Below, one piece after another: positions 20,839-32,329 of a stretch of DNA of 64,000 nucleotides. Position numbers and translations under genes: made by a program. The stretch covers positions 203,781,322 to 203,845,321 of the forward strand of contig CM060680.1 of the NCBI GenBank assembly GCA_030686995.1. The letters run 5' to 3'. The notes under the pieces were generated by a model. The model saw nothing but the letters and a program-made list of their open reading frames with translations, was not told the origin of the DNA and made no database searches. Every line of letters begins with the position of its first letter. Position 1 is the first letter of the stretch. Source of the DNA: Artemisia argyi (taxonomy: Eukaryota; Streptophyta; Magnoliopsida; Asterales; Asteraceae).

Positions 20839-22060
20839 TTGCATATGCATGTTGTTTAGGTATACAGGTTTACAATTAGAGTTTGTACAATCATGGATAT
20901 GGGTATATGAATCTTACGCTGCTTTATATTGTTCCAGCTTTGGGATTCTAGGATTTATGTAATACTATGTGGCTGGTGTTGAAGAAAGGTGGAGTTCTGT
21001 ACATAGAAAAGTATTGGTTATATAATGTTCGTGAATTTTTTTCTAAGTAATGCAGACCTTTTTGTGAGTGGCAGTAAACTTACCTCTTCTTTGAAATTTT
21101 GAAACTCTGCATGAACTAACAGTTATTATGATAGGCTACATCACCATTGAAGCAAGGCAAAAAGGTTCAAGTCAGTTGTTATGATCCGCATGATAGTACT
21201 TGCAAATGAAAGCAACACTCATCAGCTCTAACGGCAACAAAAACAACACTATTCTACTGTTGTTATTTTACATTCTACCAATATGGAAACAATAATGATC
21301 AAATAAAAACTTACCACAAACTGAACCGTGTCAAGACTTTCATCGAACCCTTGGAAACCCACTTCCCAATTCACCTTCAAGTCCAAACACCTAACGCCAT
21401 CCGAATATGTTAAACCCATAACAGTGATCACAGCCCGTTACCATTCTCGTATGTGTACATTACTTATCCCATCATCAATCAAAACCTTTCCAAATACCTA
21501 AATTTTTTTTAAAGCAATTTACTAATCCTCAAAATTTAAACAACATAATCAGTAAAACAAATACAAAAATAAAAATAAAAAGAATAGACATTTCAGCAAA
21601 CACTTTATATGCATAACATAAAATTAAAAAGTTTCATAAAAAAATATTATACCTCAACATAAGCATCAACAACATACGTTATTCATCCTGCCTCAACGGC
21701 CGTCTATCTATTCCGCCAAGCAGAACCCCTCACCACTACCACACAAATACCCTTTTTCTACCAACTATGTTGCACAGCCACCGTCAAAGGTGTTACCGCC
21801 ATAGAATCGTTGCCAACAACCCTTTTTCTCTTAAAGTGATTTTTAGGGTTTCGTGAGTAAGGTGAAGATTTTTAGCGCTTACCAGCCTTTTTGTAACCAA
21901 TCATTCTCCCAACAACTTTTCGCCACCAACAAAATACCAAAATCGAAGCCCATGTGATGAGCTGTTAGTGAATCTTGAAGGCCAAAAGAAACCCAGAAAA
22001 GAATCAGGAAGTAACAATTGATTGTTGGTGATGATCTGTGTGTGTATGAGAAAGAGGACT
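20839..22060. other. 5' part of captured gene, no clear exons
   Basis: AT-rich with weak minus-strand frames (for example 21249-21431, which passes through a GTAAGT donor near 21313). In minus sense it lies between the TATA-like box at 22090 and the RPA-like exons, as a leader and introns would. Confidence 0.35.
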
Positions 22061-22084
22061 CCCGAATATTCTAGCGATCTATCT

Positions 22085-22240
22085 GTATATAAAACATTGG
22101 AGCAGGGCTAAAGAGAGTGGGCTGGCCAGGAAAATAGGCTAGAGAAAACGGGCCATTTTTTTGGCGGGAAAACGGAGGGCAAAACGGTGTCGTTTGCACG
22201 GGATTTAATATAAACTTATAATATAATATGCACATCTCAC
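22085..22240 (-). promoter_or_regulatory. Promoter-like segment with perfect E2F site
   Basis: Minus strand: TTTCCCGCCAAA at 22171-22160 is the canonical E2F site. TTTTATATACAG near 22093-22083 is a plausible TATA box, with a CACACACAG-rich leader after it. Host RPA and other replication genes are typical E2F targets, which fits the RPA-like exons downstream. Confidence 0.5.
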
Positions 22241-22409
22241 GGTTATAAAAGGTTGTGCACAATAAAAGTAACACTTTTGTCCCATTCACTGTTTTACTAA
22301 GCTTTTTGATGAACTCCTTTGACATGTAAAAAAACATAGCTAAACTCGACCCATCCATATATAATTACTTTTACGAATCTTTAGCATTTGGACCCCTTCT
22401 TCAAAAGTA

Positions 22410-22622
22410 CTCCCTCCGTCCCATTTTAATTGTCCGTGGGCCCGAATTTGACCGTAAATATTTTTGTTTGTATTATATAACACTTGATGAAATTTATATC
22501 ATTGAAAAGTTCGTTAAACGAACTTTTCAATGATATAAATTTCATCAAGTGTTATATAATACAAACAAAAATATTTACGGTCAAATTCGGGCCCGCGGAC
22601 AATTAAAATGGGACGGAGGGAG
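22410..22622. mobile_element. Near-perfect palindromic Stowaway MITE
   Basis: 213 bp, starting CTCCCTCCGTCCC and ending in its complement, flanked by TA (22408-22409, 22623-22624). The two arms of about 105 bp are complementary with a single mismatch that I can see (GTGGG against GCGGG), meeting at TTCGTTAAACGAA. It would fold into one long hairpin if transcribed. Confidence 0.93.
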
Positions 22623-22739
22623 TAAGTCTCAAGGTCTTCCGCAAGTACTGCACATTAAATAACATCAACATTAAGACATGAACGTCATATTTAGAATCAT
22701 TTTATTACAAGAGCAGGGGAAAAGGGATTCAATAATTAC

Positions 22740-23419
22740 TTTCAAGGGCTTGAAGGGATACTGATTTTCAATAGCGTCTAACTCTTTTTGACATATTTCA
22801 TTCAGCTTGTCAAACATTTCAACAAAGAGGCTGTCCACGATATCCATCACCGATTCAAACCAATCCATTCATCAGATTTTTCTTAAGACGTTTGAATACT
22901 ATTATTATTACAAGTTTTCTATATATACCTCAGAATAACTCTCCATAATTTCCATTTCAACATCAAGACATGCATCTTCACACATATAGGAACCTTCAGC
23001 TTTAAAAACAGTAGCAACCACGAATACACGTTCCAAATCACCACAAATCGCCATTTGATTGTGAAACTGAGATGATCCACCTTGACTAGTGCCTGCTTTT
23101 AACTTTGGAGGCAAGATCTCGAGAAAACGTTTATTCAACAAAAACTGCCTAAATATCTGCAGAAAAATCATCATATGGCTAATTAAATGAACCTTGAATT
23201 TACAATAAATTCGAGATTCATGAATAGTTCACTCGATTGTCTATCTTATAAAGGTATACATATCTACAAAGGATTTAAAACAGTAAAACTTAAATATCAC
23301 AGGTAAATGTAAGCAAGAAGTCATACATTTGCCACTTGGGACGCAAGTCTAGAAATTGCTCGATTTGCTGATGTTTGCACATGCAAAACCCTATTAACGT
23401 GAACAGGTCGTTTTCCTAC
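22740..23419 (-). pseudogene. Cytosolic aspartyl-tRNA synthetase fragment
   Basis: Three exons with phases preserved: 23419-23327, 23156-22929, 22850-22740. Reading across them gives NRVLHVQTSANRAISRLASQ and VANIFRQFLL, then PKLKAG.S.GGS, MAICGD..RVF, LDVEMEI and QYPFKPLK, the start of the catalytic core of class II AspRS. Normally it charges tRNA-Asp. Damage: a deletion after GGS removes roughly 18 residues (the loop with the aspartate-pocket region), another trims the GPVFRAE-to-LCEF segment, and the acceptor of the last exon is CG rather than AG. Upstream and downstream exons are absent. Introns are retained, so the copy arose at DNA level, not by retroposition. Confidence 0.8.
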
Positions 23420-23544
23420 CTGCGTAACAGTGATAATAACCATTATAATATCCAAAATGGGACAAACTTTACAAAATTCAGCTTAAATTAATGACACTGT
23501 ACCTAATAGTCATGATAGTCATGCGGTCCACTAAATAGCAATGC

Positions 23545-23546
<2 letters not shown>

Positions 23547-23592
<46 letters not shown>
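23547..23592. repeat. Poly(T) tract
   Basis: About 46 T residues. Confidence 0.95.
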
Positions 23593-23711
23593 CAAATACA
23601 ACATGCAACACTGAACAATAGTATCTTTGCCATTGAATTAGTAACGTTTTTTCTTAAGTGGCCTAACTAAACCCTACTTTCTATCTAGCTGACAAAATTC
23701 TAGGGTGAAAC

Positions 23712-24480
23712 TGTTAGATTATGGACATTATTTTAGTAGTCGTGTGTTAGGATCGAACTTGAGATCACGGGATTGCACACAATACGTATGAAGAGAAAAA
23801 GTAATAATTATTTATAAAATGTTATAATTAATTATTAAACACAAAATAAATAATAATAATTAGTATTATTGATTAATGACTAATTATTTATTAAACGAAG
23901 ATTAGGAAAGTAATACTAGAAGAAGGTTCCGGAAACCCTTGTGGGCTTCCAAATCCGATCGGCCTAAAGGGGGTTCCACCTCCTTATGTGCCTTGAGCTC
24001 CAAGTTTTGTGTAGTATATAAGCAAACCCAAGATGTAGGTTTTTCTCATAACTTGTACACACACATCTTGGTGTTTTCTTCTCTCTTTTCTTCTTGATCG
24101 ATTTTATCTAAACAAACCCTTAGGGTTTCGATTTTCATAAGATCCAAAAAGGTTTTGTGTTTATTACTTGCAAATACTTTTCTTGAATTAGTACGTGTGT
24201 ACAAGAACGTGAATCAAACACACTATTGTTTGATTCTTGGATTGAATTACAAAAAGGTAAGGGGTAATTCTTATAATCCTTATAAACCCTAATTAGGGTT
24301 CTTGGTTCCAGAAGATTGCTTTGATTCTTGTTCGGGCTAGAATCACAAAGGTACGTTTACGATTTAAATAATTGATTAATTAATTACATGTTATTCGATC
24401 TTATTATAATTGCTTCCGCTATGCTCACTTTGATGTACTTGGTTTATTTATATGAAGGTCATGATATAATAATTCCAACA
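23712..24480 (+). repeat. Copia-like 5' LTR, 769 bp
   Basis: Begins TGTTAGATTATGG and ends AATAATTCCAACA. A TATA box (GTATATAAGC) at about 24014-24023 precedes a CT-rich leader. Immediately after the end is GTGGCATCTAGAGCC, a variant of the TGGTATCAGAGCC tRNA-Met primer site. No second LTR was found in the window downstream. Confidence 0.7.
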
Positions 24481-24481
24481 G

Positions 24482-24495
24482 TGGCATCTAGAGCC
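24482..24495 (+). promoter_or_regulatory. Primer binding site, tRNA-Met-like
   Basis: TGGCATCTAGAGCC directly after the LTR; the TGG start and AGAGCC end match initiator tRNA-Met, with CATCT in place of TATC. Confidence 0.6.
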
Positions 24496-27400
24496 GTTAT
24501 AATGTGTAATTAATTATCGAAACGCATAAAAATTGGATCTTGATTCGTTTAGTTACATGTTTTTTAGGGTTTATTTGTTAGAATCCCTAACCCTAATTTT
24601 TTTTGGGTCGAATGACCTTAAAAGGTTATTAGGGTTTATGGTTTTTTAATTTTTTAATATGATTAGAAACCCTAGGATGTCATGTTATTGTTATGCGTTT
24701 TAGTAAACGATCTTGGTGCAATATGTTAATTGTTAAGCTAAATCCATGAAAAAAGTGCATATTTGCATGGATTTTTATTGTCATAATTTAAATGGTTTAA
24801 ATTGTTTATATGGATTAATGGTTAAGTTATATTGAAACATGTAAATTTATTAATAGATGTCGAATTGGAGAAGACTCCAATATTAAGTAATCAATTATGT
24901 GCTATGTGGTATTTATTTAATTTTGGCTTACGCAATCGATTTATCGATGTATGTGGCTCTTTTTCCAAGAAGAAGAAAGCCTCAATTGAATTAATACGTT
25001 ATACACCTAGATTTGATTATTAATAGGACTATTGAATAAGATTTGCATGTGGCTACATGTTTTATAAATATTTAATTGTTATGATTATGTATATTTGTTT
25101 ATTTAGTTGTTTTATTTTTTTATTGTATATTACTTGTTTTTGTTTATTTATTGTGTTAGACATGTTTATAAACGAAAAGGGTAATTTTTGAATAGAAAAA
25201 TAATACGGACTAAATAATGGCGAAATTGTTTTGGTTTTTAAGAGTTTAAATTTCAAAGAATTGGTTGATTGATGTTTTTGTACGTAATGGTTAAATAGGC
25301 TCGACCGAAGTTTACACACTATAAGATGGGTATAAGGATGGCAACGCATTAAATTGTGGTCTTAGAGAGACAACATTCTGTCTTAACGCTCGTTTGTGTG
25401 TAAATTAGACTTACCGAACAACCATTACATGTACATTGTCATCTTAAGGGTGAATAATCCACAATTCCACAATGATTATCCGAAACACTAAGCTTTCGGG
25501 CTTATGCAAAAGTACGATATAGTGGACGATAATTGATGGTTATTCTTTAATTGGTGAACCCGATACCTCAATCAAAACTTTGTTATTTTACTCTTAGCTA
25601 ATTGGTAATAAAAATGTTTTGTAAAACCAATGTTATGAAGTTGTATGCATGCTTCTTCATACATTATTTTGATTACACGTCAAAATATTAATACCCTTAT
25701 AAAATTAAGTCGAATGCCATCTAATTAAGAACACTTGAAGTTGTAATTTACGTCATGTGAGACTTGGAGAGATTGCAATGGAGAGGTAAATTTCATAAAT
25801 TCATTGCTAGCAGATCAACTGATGTGATGGATTTGTGAGTTTACAGTTTTTAAGTTAGACGACTTAAATTGAGTAGGAAGTGAGACTTGACTCAAGGCAT
25901 TAAGATGGGGATCAAACATGCTTACATTACAAAAGTTTTGTGATTGTAAATCCCATAAATCTAGGAATTGCAATATGATATTGGCAATTATTGTACGACA
26001 ATTACCTTGTTGAATACTATCATTACTAGCAGATCAACTGATGTAAGGGTACTATGTCAATTTAGGATCCTAGCTTTAAGAAAATACTACGGTTTATATG
26101 AATATTTACCAATGGGTATTTTATTTTCTTAAAGATCTAATTATCGAAAATACTGAAATTGAATTTTGTAATTCGTTTTAATGTATTAATGCAACGTTCA
26201 AACCGTAAACGTATTTGGGCTTTGGTAAATTGATCTAGTTCTGTTTTCAAACAAATGTTTGATTAAGAAATATTTACTTAAAAGACAAAAGAAGTCTCCT
26301 TTCTATGAAGGAAGAGTGAGACACAATCCTATTCCTTTTCATGAATGAGAAAGGATAATAGGAATATTAGATATGTCTAAATTCTAATATAACTCATAGC
26401 AAATTTTTAATGGTTAAGAAAATTGCATACATTTTTCATAAGGATTTTATCATCTTCATTTGGTGATCAAATTCTTTGTAACAAATATGATATTTGGTTA
26501 ACAGAAAATTATGTATGACATTTTATGAGTTATTATAGTTAGAATCTAGACTAATTACCGCAAAATGTTTAAAGACAAACTAGTTGTTTTGACTATTTTA
26601 AAGGCGCTACATACATTGTACGATGGTAGACCTATTAAGGAAGAAATTGCATGCCCAATTTTTCAAGTTAATAGCATTTGGTGGATAGTCCATCATTTAC
26701 GTAGTAGAATACACTTTTTAATGCATAAGTAATTGTTACGTATGGACATTCAAAGGTGTGGGAAAGTTAAAAGCACACTATTTGCTTTCACTGGATAGGA
26801 AACATTTACAATGTTGTCAAATCCAGTGGGAGTATTGTGTACTTATCACTGAATAAGGAATTATTGTAATGATCTTTAAGTCAGTGGGAGTTACAAGCTT
26901 TGATATCATGGTAGCTAAAGATAATTACTTTCCAAATGTAGACACTCATACGTTTAAGGATAAGTATTGTATGTTTCCTTACTAGACATTGTTGTTCTAC
27001 ATCTACTTGTTATGCTAAAATCTATGACACAATCATATTGAACACATAAACAAATGCATGGCGTGTTGTTTATCAACTATATGAGGTTGTTCCATGCACA
27101 AGTGGGAGAAATGTTATCTTTAATGTGTGCAAGAAACAACTCATAAAGATATGATTTAATGGATTCTCTTGACTACAAGGTAAGAGAATAATGTTCTAAT
27201 ATTAATTCAAGAAACACTTGGTGTTACAATTTATGTTATGTGAGATCTTAACTAGATTGCAACAACAAGGTGAATTTCATATTTCATTACTAGCAGATCA
27301 ACTGATGTAATTGAACTATGAAAATTTGCAGTTTCTAAATTAGAATAATGTTCTGATATGAATTATACTAGGTTAATTCAAGAAACACTTGGTGTTACAA

Positions 27401-28070
27401 TTTATGTTATGTGAGAGCTTAACTAGATTGCAACAACAAGGTGAATTTCATATTTCATTACTAGCAGATCAACTAATGTAATTGAACTATGAGAATTTGC
27501 AGTTTCTAAATTAGATACCTATTAGAACATGTGTCAATATGATATCAAGACTACTTTAATTTATATATTTATGAATTCATGGAATGACATAAATTAATAA
27601 AGTAATCTAATGTTGCTTCAATATGAATATTTATGTGTTCTTGGAATGACATAATGAATAAATAATGTTGTTTACATTATTATGAAGTAATAAATTAACT
27701 TGAAATTACTATTGAAACCAAAAGATGGTGTTTATAATTACTTTAGTTAAACATGTTTATGTTTCATTGAAAAGATATAAACATAAAGTCTTTTAATTGT
27801 TACAAGACTTATAATAAAGTAAGACGTTATCTTGTTGTGTCTTTTAATTAAGACATATACATGAAGTTATTAAATTGTTAAATGACTTATAACGTATAGT
27901 GAGATTATAACAGTTTATGTTTTTCTGGTAAAGACATGGACATGAAGTAACTTTGTGAAAAGTACTTGTGTTATAAGGCATGTAAAAGGCTTGGAAATTA
28001 TTATACCATTAAAATGAATTAGTTGGTAAATAGACAAGTCAAAACGAATATGGTTATCTTAAATATTGTT
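24496..28070 (+). mobile_element. Coding-free interior of a copia-like element
   Basis: About 3.5 kb with no gag or pol frame. It holds three polypurine-like AGTGGGAG sites (about 26827, 26882, 27100) of the kind preceding copia 3' LTRs, and four copies of a conserved word starting CTAGCAGATCAACTG. It looks like a large non-autonomous derivative whose 3' end is lost or diverged. Confidence 0.5.
25735..27515 (+). repeat. Repeated unit around CTAGCAGATCAACTGATGT
   Basis: The 19-mer occurs at 25807, 26026, 27290 and 27461 (starts; the last has one change). Larger units share ACAATTTATGTTATGTGAGA and GGTGAATTTCATATTTCATT. Copies 3 and 4 are a tandem duplication with a 171 bp offset; copies 1 and 2 are more diverged. 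Confidence 0.8.
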
Positions 28071-28140
28071 AGATAGTCTCTCTTTCAAAGCTAAGACAAA
28101 TAGGAAAACTATATGGAAAAAAAAAATGAAAGTGAAACTT

Positions 28141-28187
28141 GTCCCACATTGGTGGATTTACAAAAAAAAATGTATATGTTTTTATAG
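28141..28187 (+). promoter_or_regulatory. snRNA-type promoter module A
   Basis: GTCCCACATTG (28141-28151) matches the plant snRNA upstream element RTCCCACATCG with one change; TTTATAG follows at 28181 after 29 bp, lengthened by an A-run. Confidence 0.4.
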
Positions 28188-28375
28188 CTAAATCCATGGA
28201 TACCACATTGTTGTGTTGCATGTGTCTCTGGATAAAAGCAAACTTGATATTCAGTAACAACTGTAGCACGCATTTTACCAAAGTTCCGTATCCCATTTTG
28301 ATCAATTTTTTTTTAAAAGAAAGAATGCAGGAAATGACTTTCAAAACCGCAAGCAAAACATACTTTTGCCACGGG

Positions 28376-28775
28376 CAGTGGCGTAGCTATGTGGAGTGTA
28401 AGGTGGGTCATGGCCCACCCACAAAGCTTGATAAGTTTACATATGTATCATTCAATAAAGTCCAATATGGTAAAGTGTATTTAGTATTGATGTTTATCCC
28501 ACCTTAAAAATTGTTAAATTATACTAATCCATTTATCTAGTATTGATTTTTGGCCCACTTTAAAAACTGACACTATAATTTTACATAAGTATCATGTAAT
28601 AAATAGTTTGCGGATGAACGTCGTGTGTAACGAAAACGCTAAATGAACAAATTTGTTGCAACATTTTACGTAGTTAATAATATGATTTTTTTAGCAACTG
28701 CTAACGTCATTAAAAAAAAATTGCCCCACCCCCACCAAAAAAAAAAAAAAAAAAAAAATCCTGACTACGCCCCTG
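28376..28775. mobile_element. hAT-type MITE, 400 bp
   Basis: Ends CAGTGGCGTAGC and the complement of CAGGGGCGTAGTC. Flanking 8 bp are GCCACGGG (28368-28375) and GCCATGGG (28776-28783), seven of eight matching. It has an A-run near its right end and no coding sequence. Confidence 0.85.
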
Positions 28776-28783
28776 GCCATGGG

Positions 28784-29504
28784 TTTCGTTTATAAGAAAT
28801 AACATGTTCATAGCCGAACATCTTTATCTAGTGTTTATCTATCTCTTCACATGAGTTCGTTAGTTTATACAAATCCAATATTATCGTTATTCATAGCATT
28901 ATATCAAAATCACACACGAGTTCTTCATGACCATTGACATCAACATACTATAGCGTGTAAAAAACTAAACATTGAACTATTTACACATGAGTATGTTAAG
29001 TAGAGAAGAGAATGTTATCAGGTAACCAAACTTGCTGTGACCGATCCCAACTTGATCGATAGTACTTGTATCGACATTTTACCTAGTTCTGTCCATTTCA
29101 TATCTCCAATTCTCATATATTAAGATCATCTTGTAAGTGGAACACATAAAGAAAGCTTGTATCAAACCAATGTCACTATGTCATCTAATTCATTTGTTAC
29201 GTCGGAGAAAAGTGTTCATTTTAACGTGTATTTATTTAACGTTTTTAAGAAGTCATTAGAAAACAACAATAAAAGAAAATTGTGAATAAGTTTTTCGTGA
29301 ACTTGGACATCATTATACGTGTGTATGCACCATGTGTATAGCTAATATTTTGTTAGGTGTCGCTTGGCCTCGTGTTATTTGTTCTTAGTTTTTGGGTTTA
29401 GCCCCTCTACTGCAACCAAAAAAAAAATCGCAACGGTAAAGTGTGTGCTAAGATCGAAGTTGTTGTACAAGCGAAAGAAAAAGAAAAAATTTTAAGTGGA
29501 ACTT
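28784..29504. other. Gene-less stretch, part of the recurrent unit
   Basis: No gene. The 29290-29470 part parallels stretches at 33550, 39280 and 55530 (words like GTGTATGCACCATGTGTA, TAATATTTTGT and ATTGAAGTTGTTGTACAA), i.e. the upstream part of the unit that ends in the promoter module. Confidence 0.5.
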
Positions 29505-29547
29505 GTCCCACATAGGTGGATGTACAAAGGTGGATGGGTTTTTATAG
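29505..29547 (+). promoter_or_regulatory. snRNA-type promoter module B
   Basis: GTCCCACATAG (29505-29515) then TTTATAG at 29541, spacing 25 bp. Confidence 0.45.
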
Positions 29548-29689
29548 CATAAAGCATGGATGTTATATTGTCTGGTTGTATATATGATCATTGATATAGA
29601 TGTTACTTTGAGATTAATGACCATGTTAGCGATCAGTTTTTGTGCCCATTTCTTGATACTTGGCTAGCCACAACAAGATTTTTGGCCCC

Positions 29690-30905
29690 CATTGATGCCA
29701 TATCACTATAACAAACCCTCTTCTACAACCCCTTATCACAACTTACTTATTTGGTTCTTATAACTTTTTATTTTATTTTTTATTCAATTTTTAAATAACA
29801 TAAAATCCATTCATTAAAATTAAAAATGCAATACAACAAAGTAAAAACATACAAAACTTAAAATAAAGATACGAAAAATAAAAAATGATATGAAAAAATA
29901 AAAATAAACACGGTACGGAAAAAAATCATATAACATCGTTAAGCATTTTATTCGTCCCATTTGGGGTTGTTTCTCAAAACCTCCCAGACATGAACATATT
30001 TGAAGCTTCTCCAACCAAAGTGTTGTTCAAAAATGGTCTTTGCATTCTCGAGATGATCACTGTGATTTTCCCCACTTGTACGCTGCAAATGTTTGTAAAT
30101 AGCGTTGAATTTTTGACATTCACTGTTAAGTCTTGTCCATTTACCCGTGACATTATTTTTGTTACGATTGTCACCGTTAGACTGATTGTTGAACATTTCT
30201 ACAACCTGATTCCAAAAGGAGTATTCATTTCCGATTTATAAGTCTTGGGAAACTTCCACCCAAACTTCTGCTAGCAAGTTTTCTTCTTCCTTTGACCAAC
30301 GTGTATTCATTTTCAATGTTTGGACTTTGAAATATATTTTTTTTAAATGGTTAGATTTAGAAGTATGTGAAAAATAGTATGTTATGGTATGGTATTTATA
30401 ATGCAGAATAGCCATTTGAAAAAGTACGAGCGGGAGGATTCAAAATTCAAATTCAAATTCTAAATTCAAAATTCAAATTCAAGATTGAAATTCAGTGTAA
30501 CAAAGGCTTTTCATTGTAATTTTTACTTTCATTATCATTTACGTATCGTAATTTGTATAAATCGTAGTTTGTATTTTCAATTCAATGTTTAATGTATCGT
30601 AGTTTGTGTTAATTGTACTTCATTTTCATTATCATTTATGTTTATGTTTTAAAACACAACAAGGTTTATTTAGTATATTTATTGAAGAAGAAAAAAAGAC
30701 GATATAAAGTAAAATAAATCGAAAATACACAATTTGGCCTGCACATTTGTCATCTCCGTACAAACTTCTTCCTCGTCGTGCAGACGAAGATGGATGATTT
30801 GGCGAGGCACAACGAATGAGCACGGTGTGGTGGCGAGCTCCGACAAGCGTGCCACCTCACAACAGCGAGGCACAACATTGCCCACACCGAATGCTCTTAA
30901 GGGGC
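29690..30905. mobile_element. PIF/Harbinger-derived region, one end visible
   Basis: The right edge CCACACCGAATGCTC followed by TTA (about 30884-30901) is the inverted-repeat type seen at 57724 and 58349 (GAGCATC.GGTGTGG). A matching left end was not found near 29690, though T-rich sequence there resembles 57830-57900. It encloses the Myb-like pseudogene. Near 30430-30480 are short CAAATTCAAATTC repeats. Confidence 0.4.
29948..30310 (-). pseudogene. Myb-like/NAM-associated Harbinger-type protein
   Basis: From an ATG at 30310, one frame runs to the stop at 29948 with a single nonsense codon (codon 25). The N-terminal part has MNTRWSKEEENLLAEVWVEV, a Myb/SANT-like helix set. After the stop come SFWNQVVEMFN, TGKWTRLNSECQKFNAIYKH and HVWEVLRNNPKWDE, matching the small plant proteins often mislabelled glutathione S-transferase T3-like, which derive from the DNA-binding ORF of PIF/Harbinger elements. 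The usual basic C-terminal tail is missing. Intact, it would bind DNA with a Harbinger transposase. Confidence 0.75.
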
Positions 30906-31067
30906 GTTTTTTCATACTAAAGTATTTATAGTCAATAATAAAAAAAACTATAGAAACTAAAAGGGGTTGAATAGTTTCATCGCTTATTAATTACTTTTTT
31001 GAAAATTCTCTTTGTTTTATTAAAATACATCGTTTATTAAAATTCTCTTTGAAAATTCGACTTCTTA

Positions 31068-31973
31068 TGTAAGATCAACACAACAAGTAATATTAGTATG
31101 CAAGTCATTAAAAGAGAAGGGGAGAAACAATCAAACCGGAATACATAGATTTATAGTGGTTCGGCTACGAAGCTCACTCTTAGTCCCACTCCACTCCTCG
31201 AGTCTCACACTTGAGAGTTTCACAAACATTATCAACACGCTCCCTTATGGCGGAACAAACCGTACACAAGGTTTAACGATACTAAGCGGAATGCCGTGTC
31301 CTAATCCTAGCTAGAATCAATCTACACCTAAGCCCACGTGGCTACACAACTCCTACCAACACGATGGAACAAATCAACACAATACACAATTCCGAGCTTG
31401 CTCTCAAATCGACTTACATACAAGAATTAATGTATAAAGAATGGAGGTTGAGGAGAGATCCGTAACAACGGCTTGAAAGGTGGAAGACTTTTGTTCAACA
31501 CTTCGTTTCTTGATGAATACGAATGTTCTTCTCTTGCACTTGGAGGGAGGAAGGATGTGATCACTTGTAAACAATCTTACAACCCGAAAATGTGATCAAA
31601 GAATGAGATTTAGAAAGAGTTTGAAAGACAAAATGATTTTATGTGCAAAGAGGTGATTTTTCTGAAAGGAATAGTTCTGTATTTATAGGCGCCAAGAGGG
31701 GGGGGGGGGGGGACGGTCCTTTATCACTAAGGGACCATCGTCCTATTTGGAAGACCCTCCCGACAAACCCTCCTCTTTTTGTCTTGACGTGGTGAAAATT
31801 TATCTAGTGAAAAATCTTGTTGGGTTTAGGCGGGAAAAATGGTTGTTAGACATTTGAATTTTGAATTCATTTTCTTAATAAAACTTTCTTTTAATTTTAC
31901 AAAAAAATTTTGTAAAAAGTTTTGTCACATAAAAATGTGAGGTTTTGATGAAAATAAATCCTTTGATCACATA
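31068..31973 (-). mobile_element. Probable solo LTR, minus orientation
   Basis: Bounded on the minus strand by about TGTGATC (31973) and CTTACA (31068). A TATA box (CTATAAATA, minus, near 31690-31680) sits where an LTR promoter should. A 15-G run at 31698-31712 precedes it. No primer site, coding sequence or partner LTR seen; boundaries are inferred. Confidence 0.35.
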
Positions 31974-32329
31974 AAGAAGTTGTTAGATGTTTATTCATAC
32001 CTTAAGTGATGTTGTAGTCGAAAATGAGTTTTCTTGATTAAAAACTTATCAGAAGTTGTTTTACGTAACGCGTATTTATATTTTGTGATTATCAAAACGT
32101 GTAGAGACCGGATAATGCAAATAAAGTTTTTGACATAATTTGTCTTAACAAAAACTCCTAATGGATTTTCATGTAATCGTTTGGTTGAGGGAACTTTTCG
32201 AACTACCCTATTTACCAAATTGAACTAAAAAATCTGGATTTACAAAAGTGAACCAGCGCACACCAGTTTTTCATGGGCATGCGCCTCTATTTTTTACAAG
32301 TTGTCTGTTCATATATATGAAAAAGAAAT

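Larger units (their letters stand above)
18432..22240 (-). mobile_element. Helitron with RPA-like gene fragments
   Basis: The 3' end on the minus strand is CTAG (18435-18432) followed by T, preceded inward by a stem CCGCC/GGCGG (18448-18452 with 18461-18465). The 5' end is less certain, placed near 22230-22240 where the sequence parallels the segment beside 18430. RepHel is absent. Minus-strand exon-like blocks lie inside. Capture of RPA-type sequence is common in plant Helitrons. Confidence 0.55.

Noticed and set aside
25735..27515. Regular short repeats considered as a CRISPR array
   Set aside because: Only four copies, irregular spacing of hundreds of bases, and plant context.
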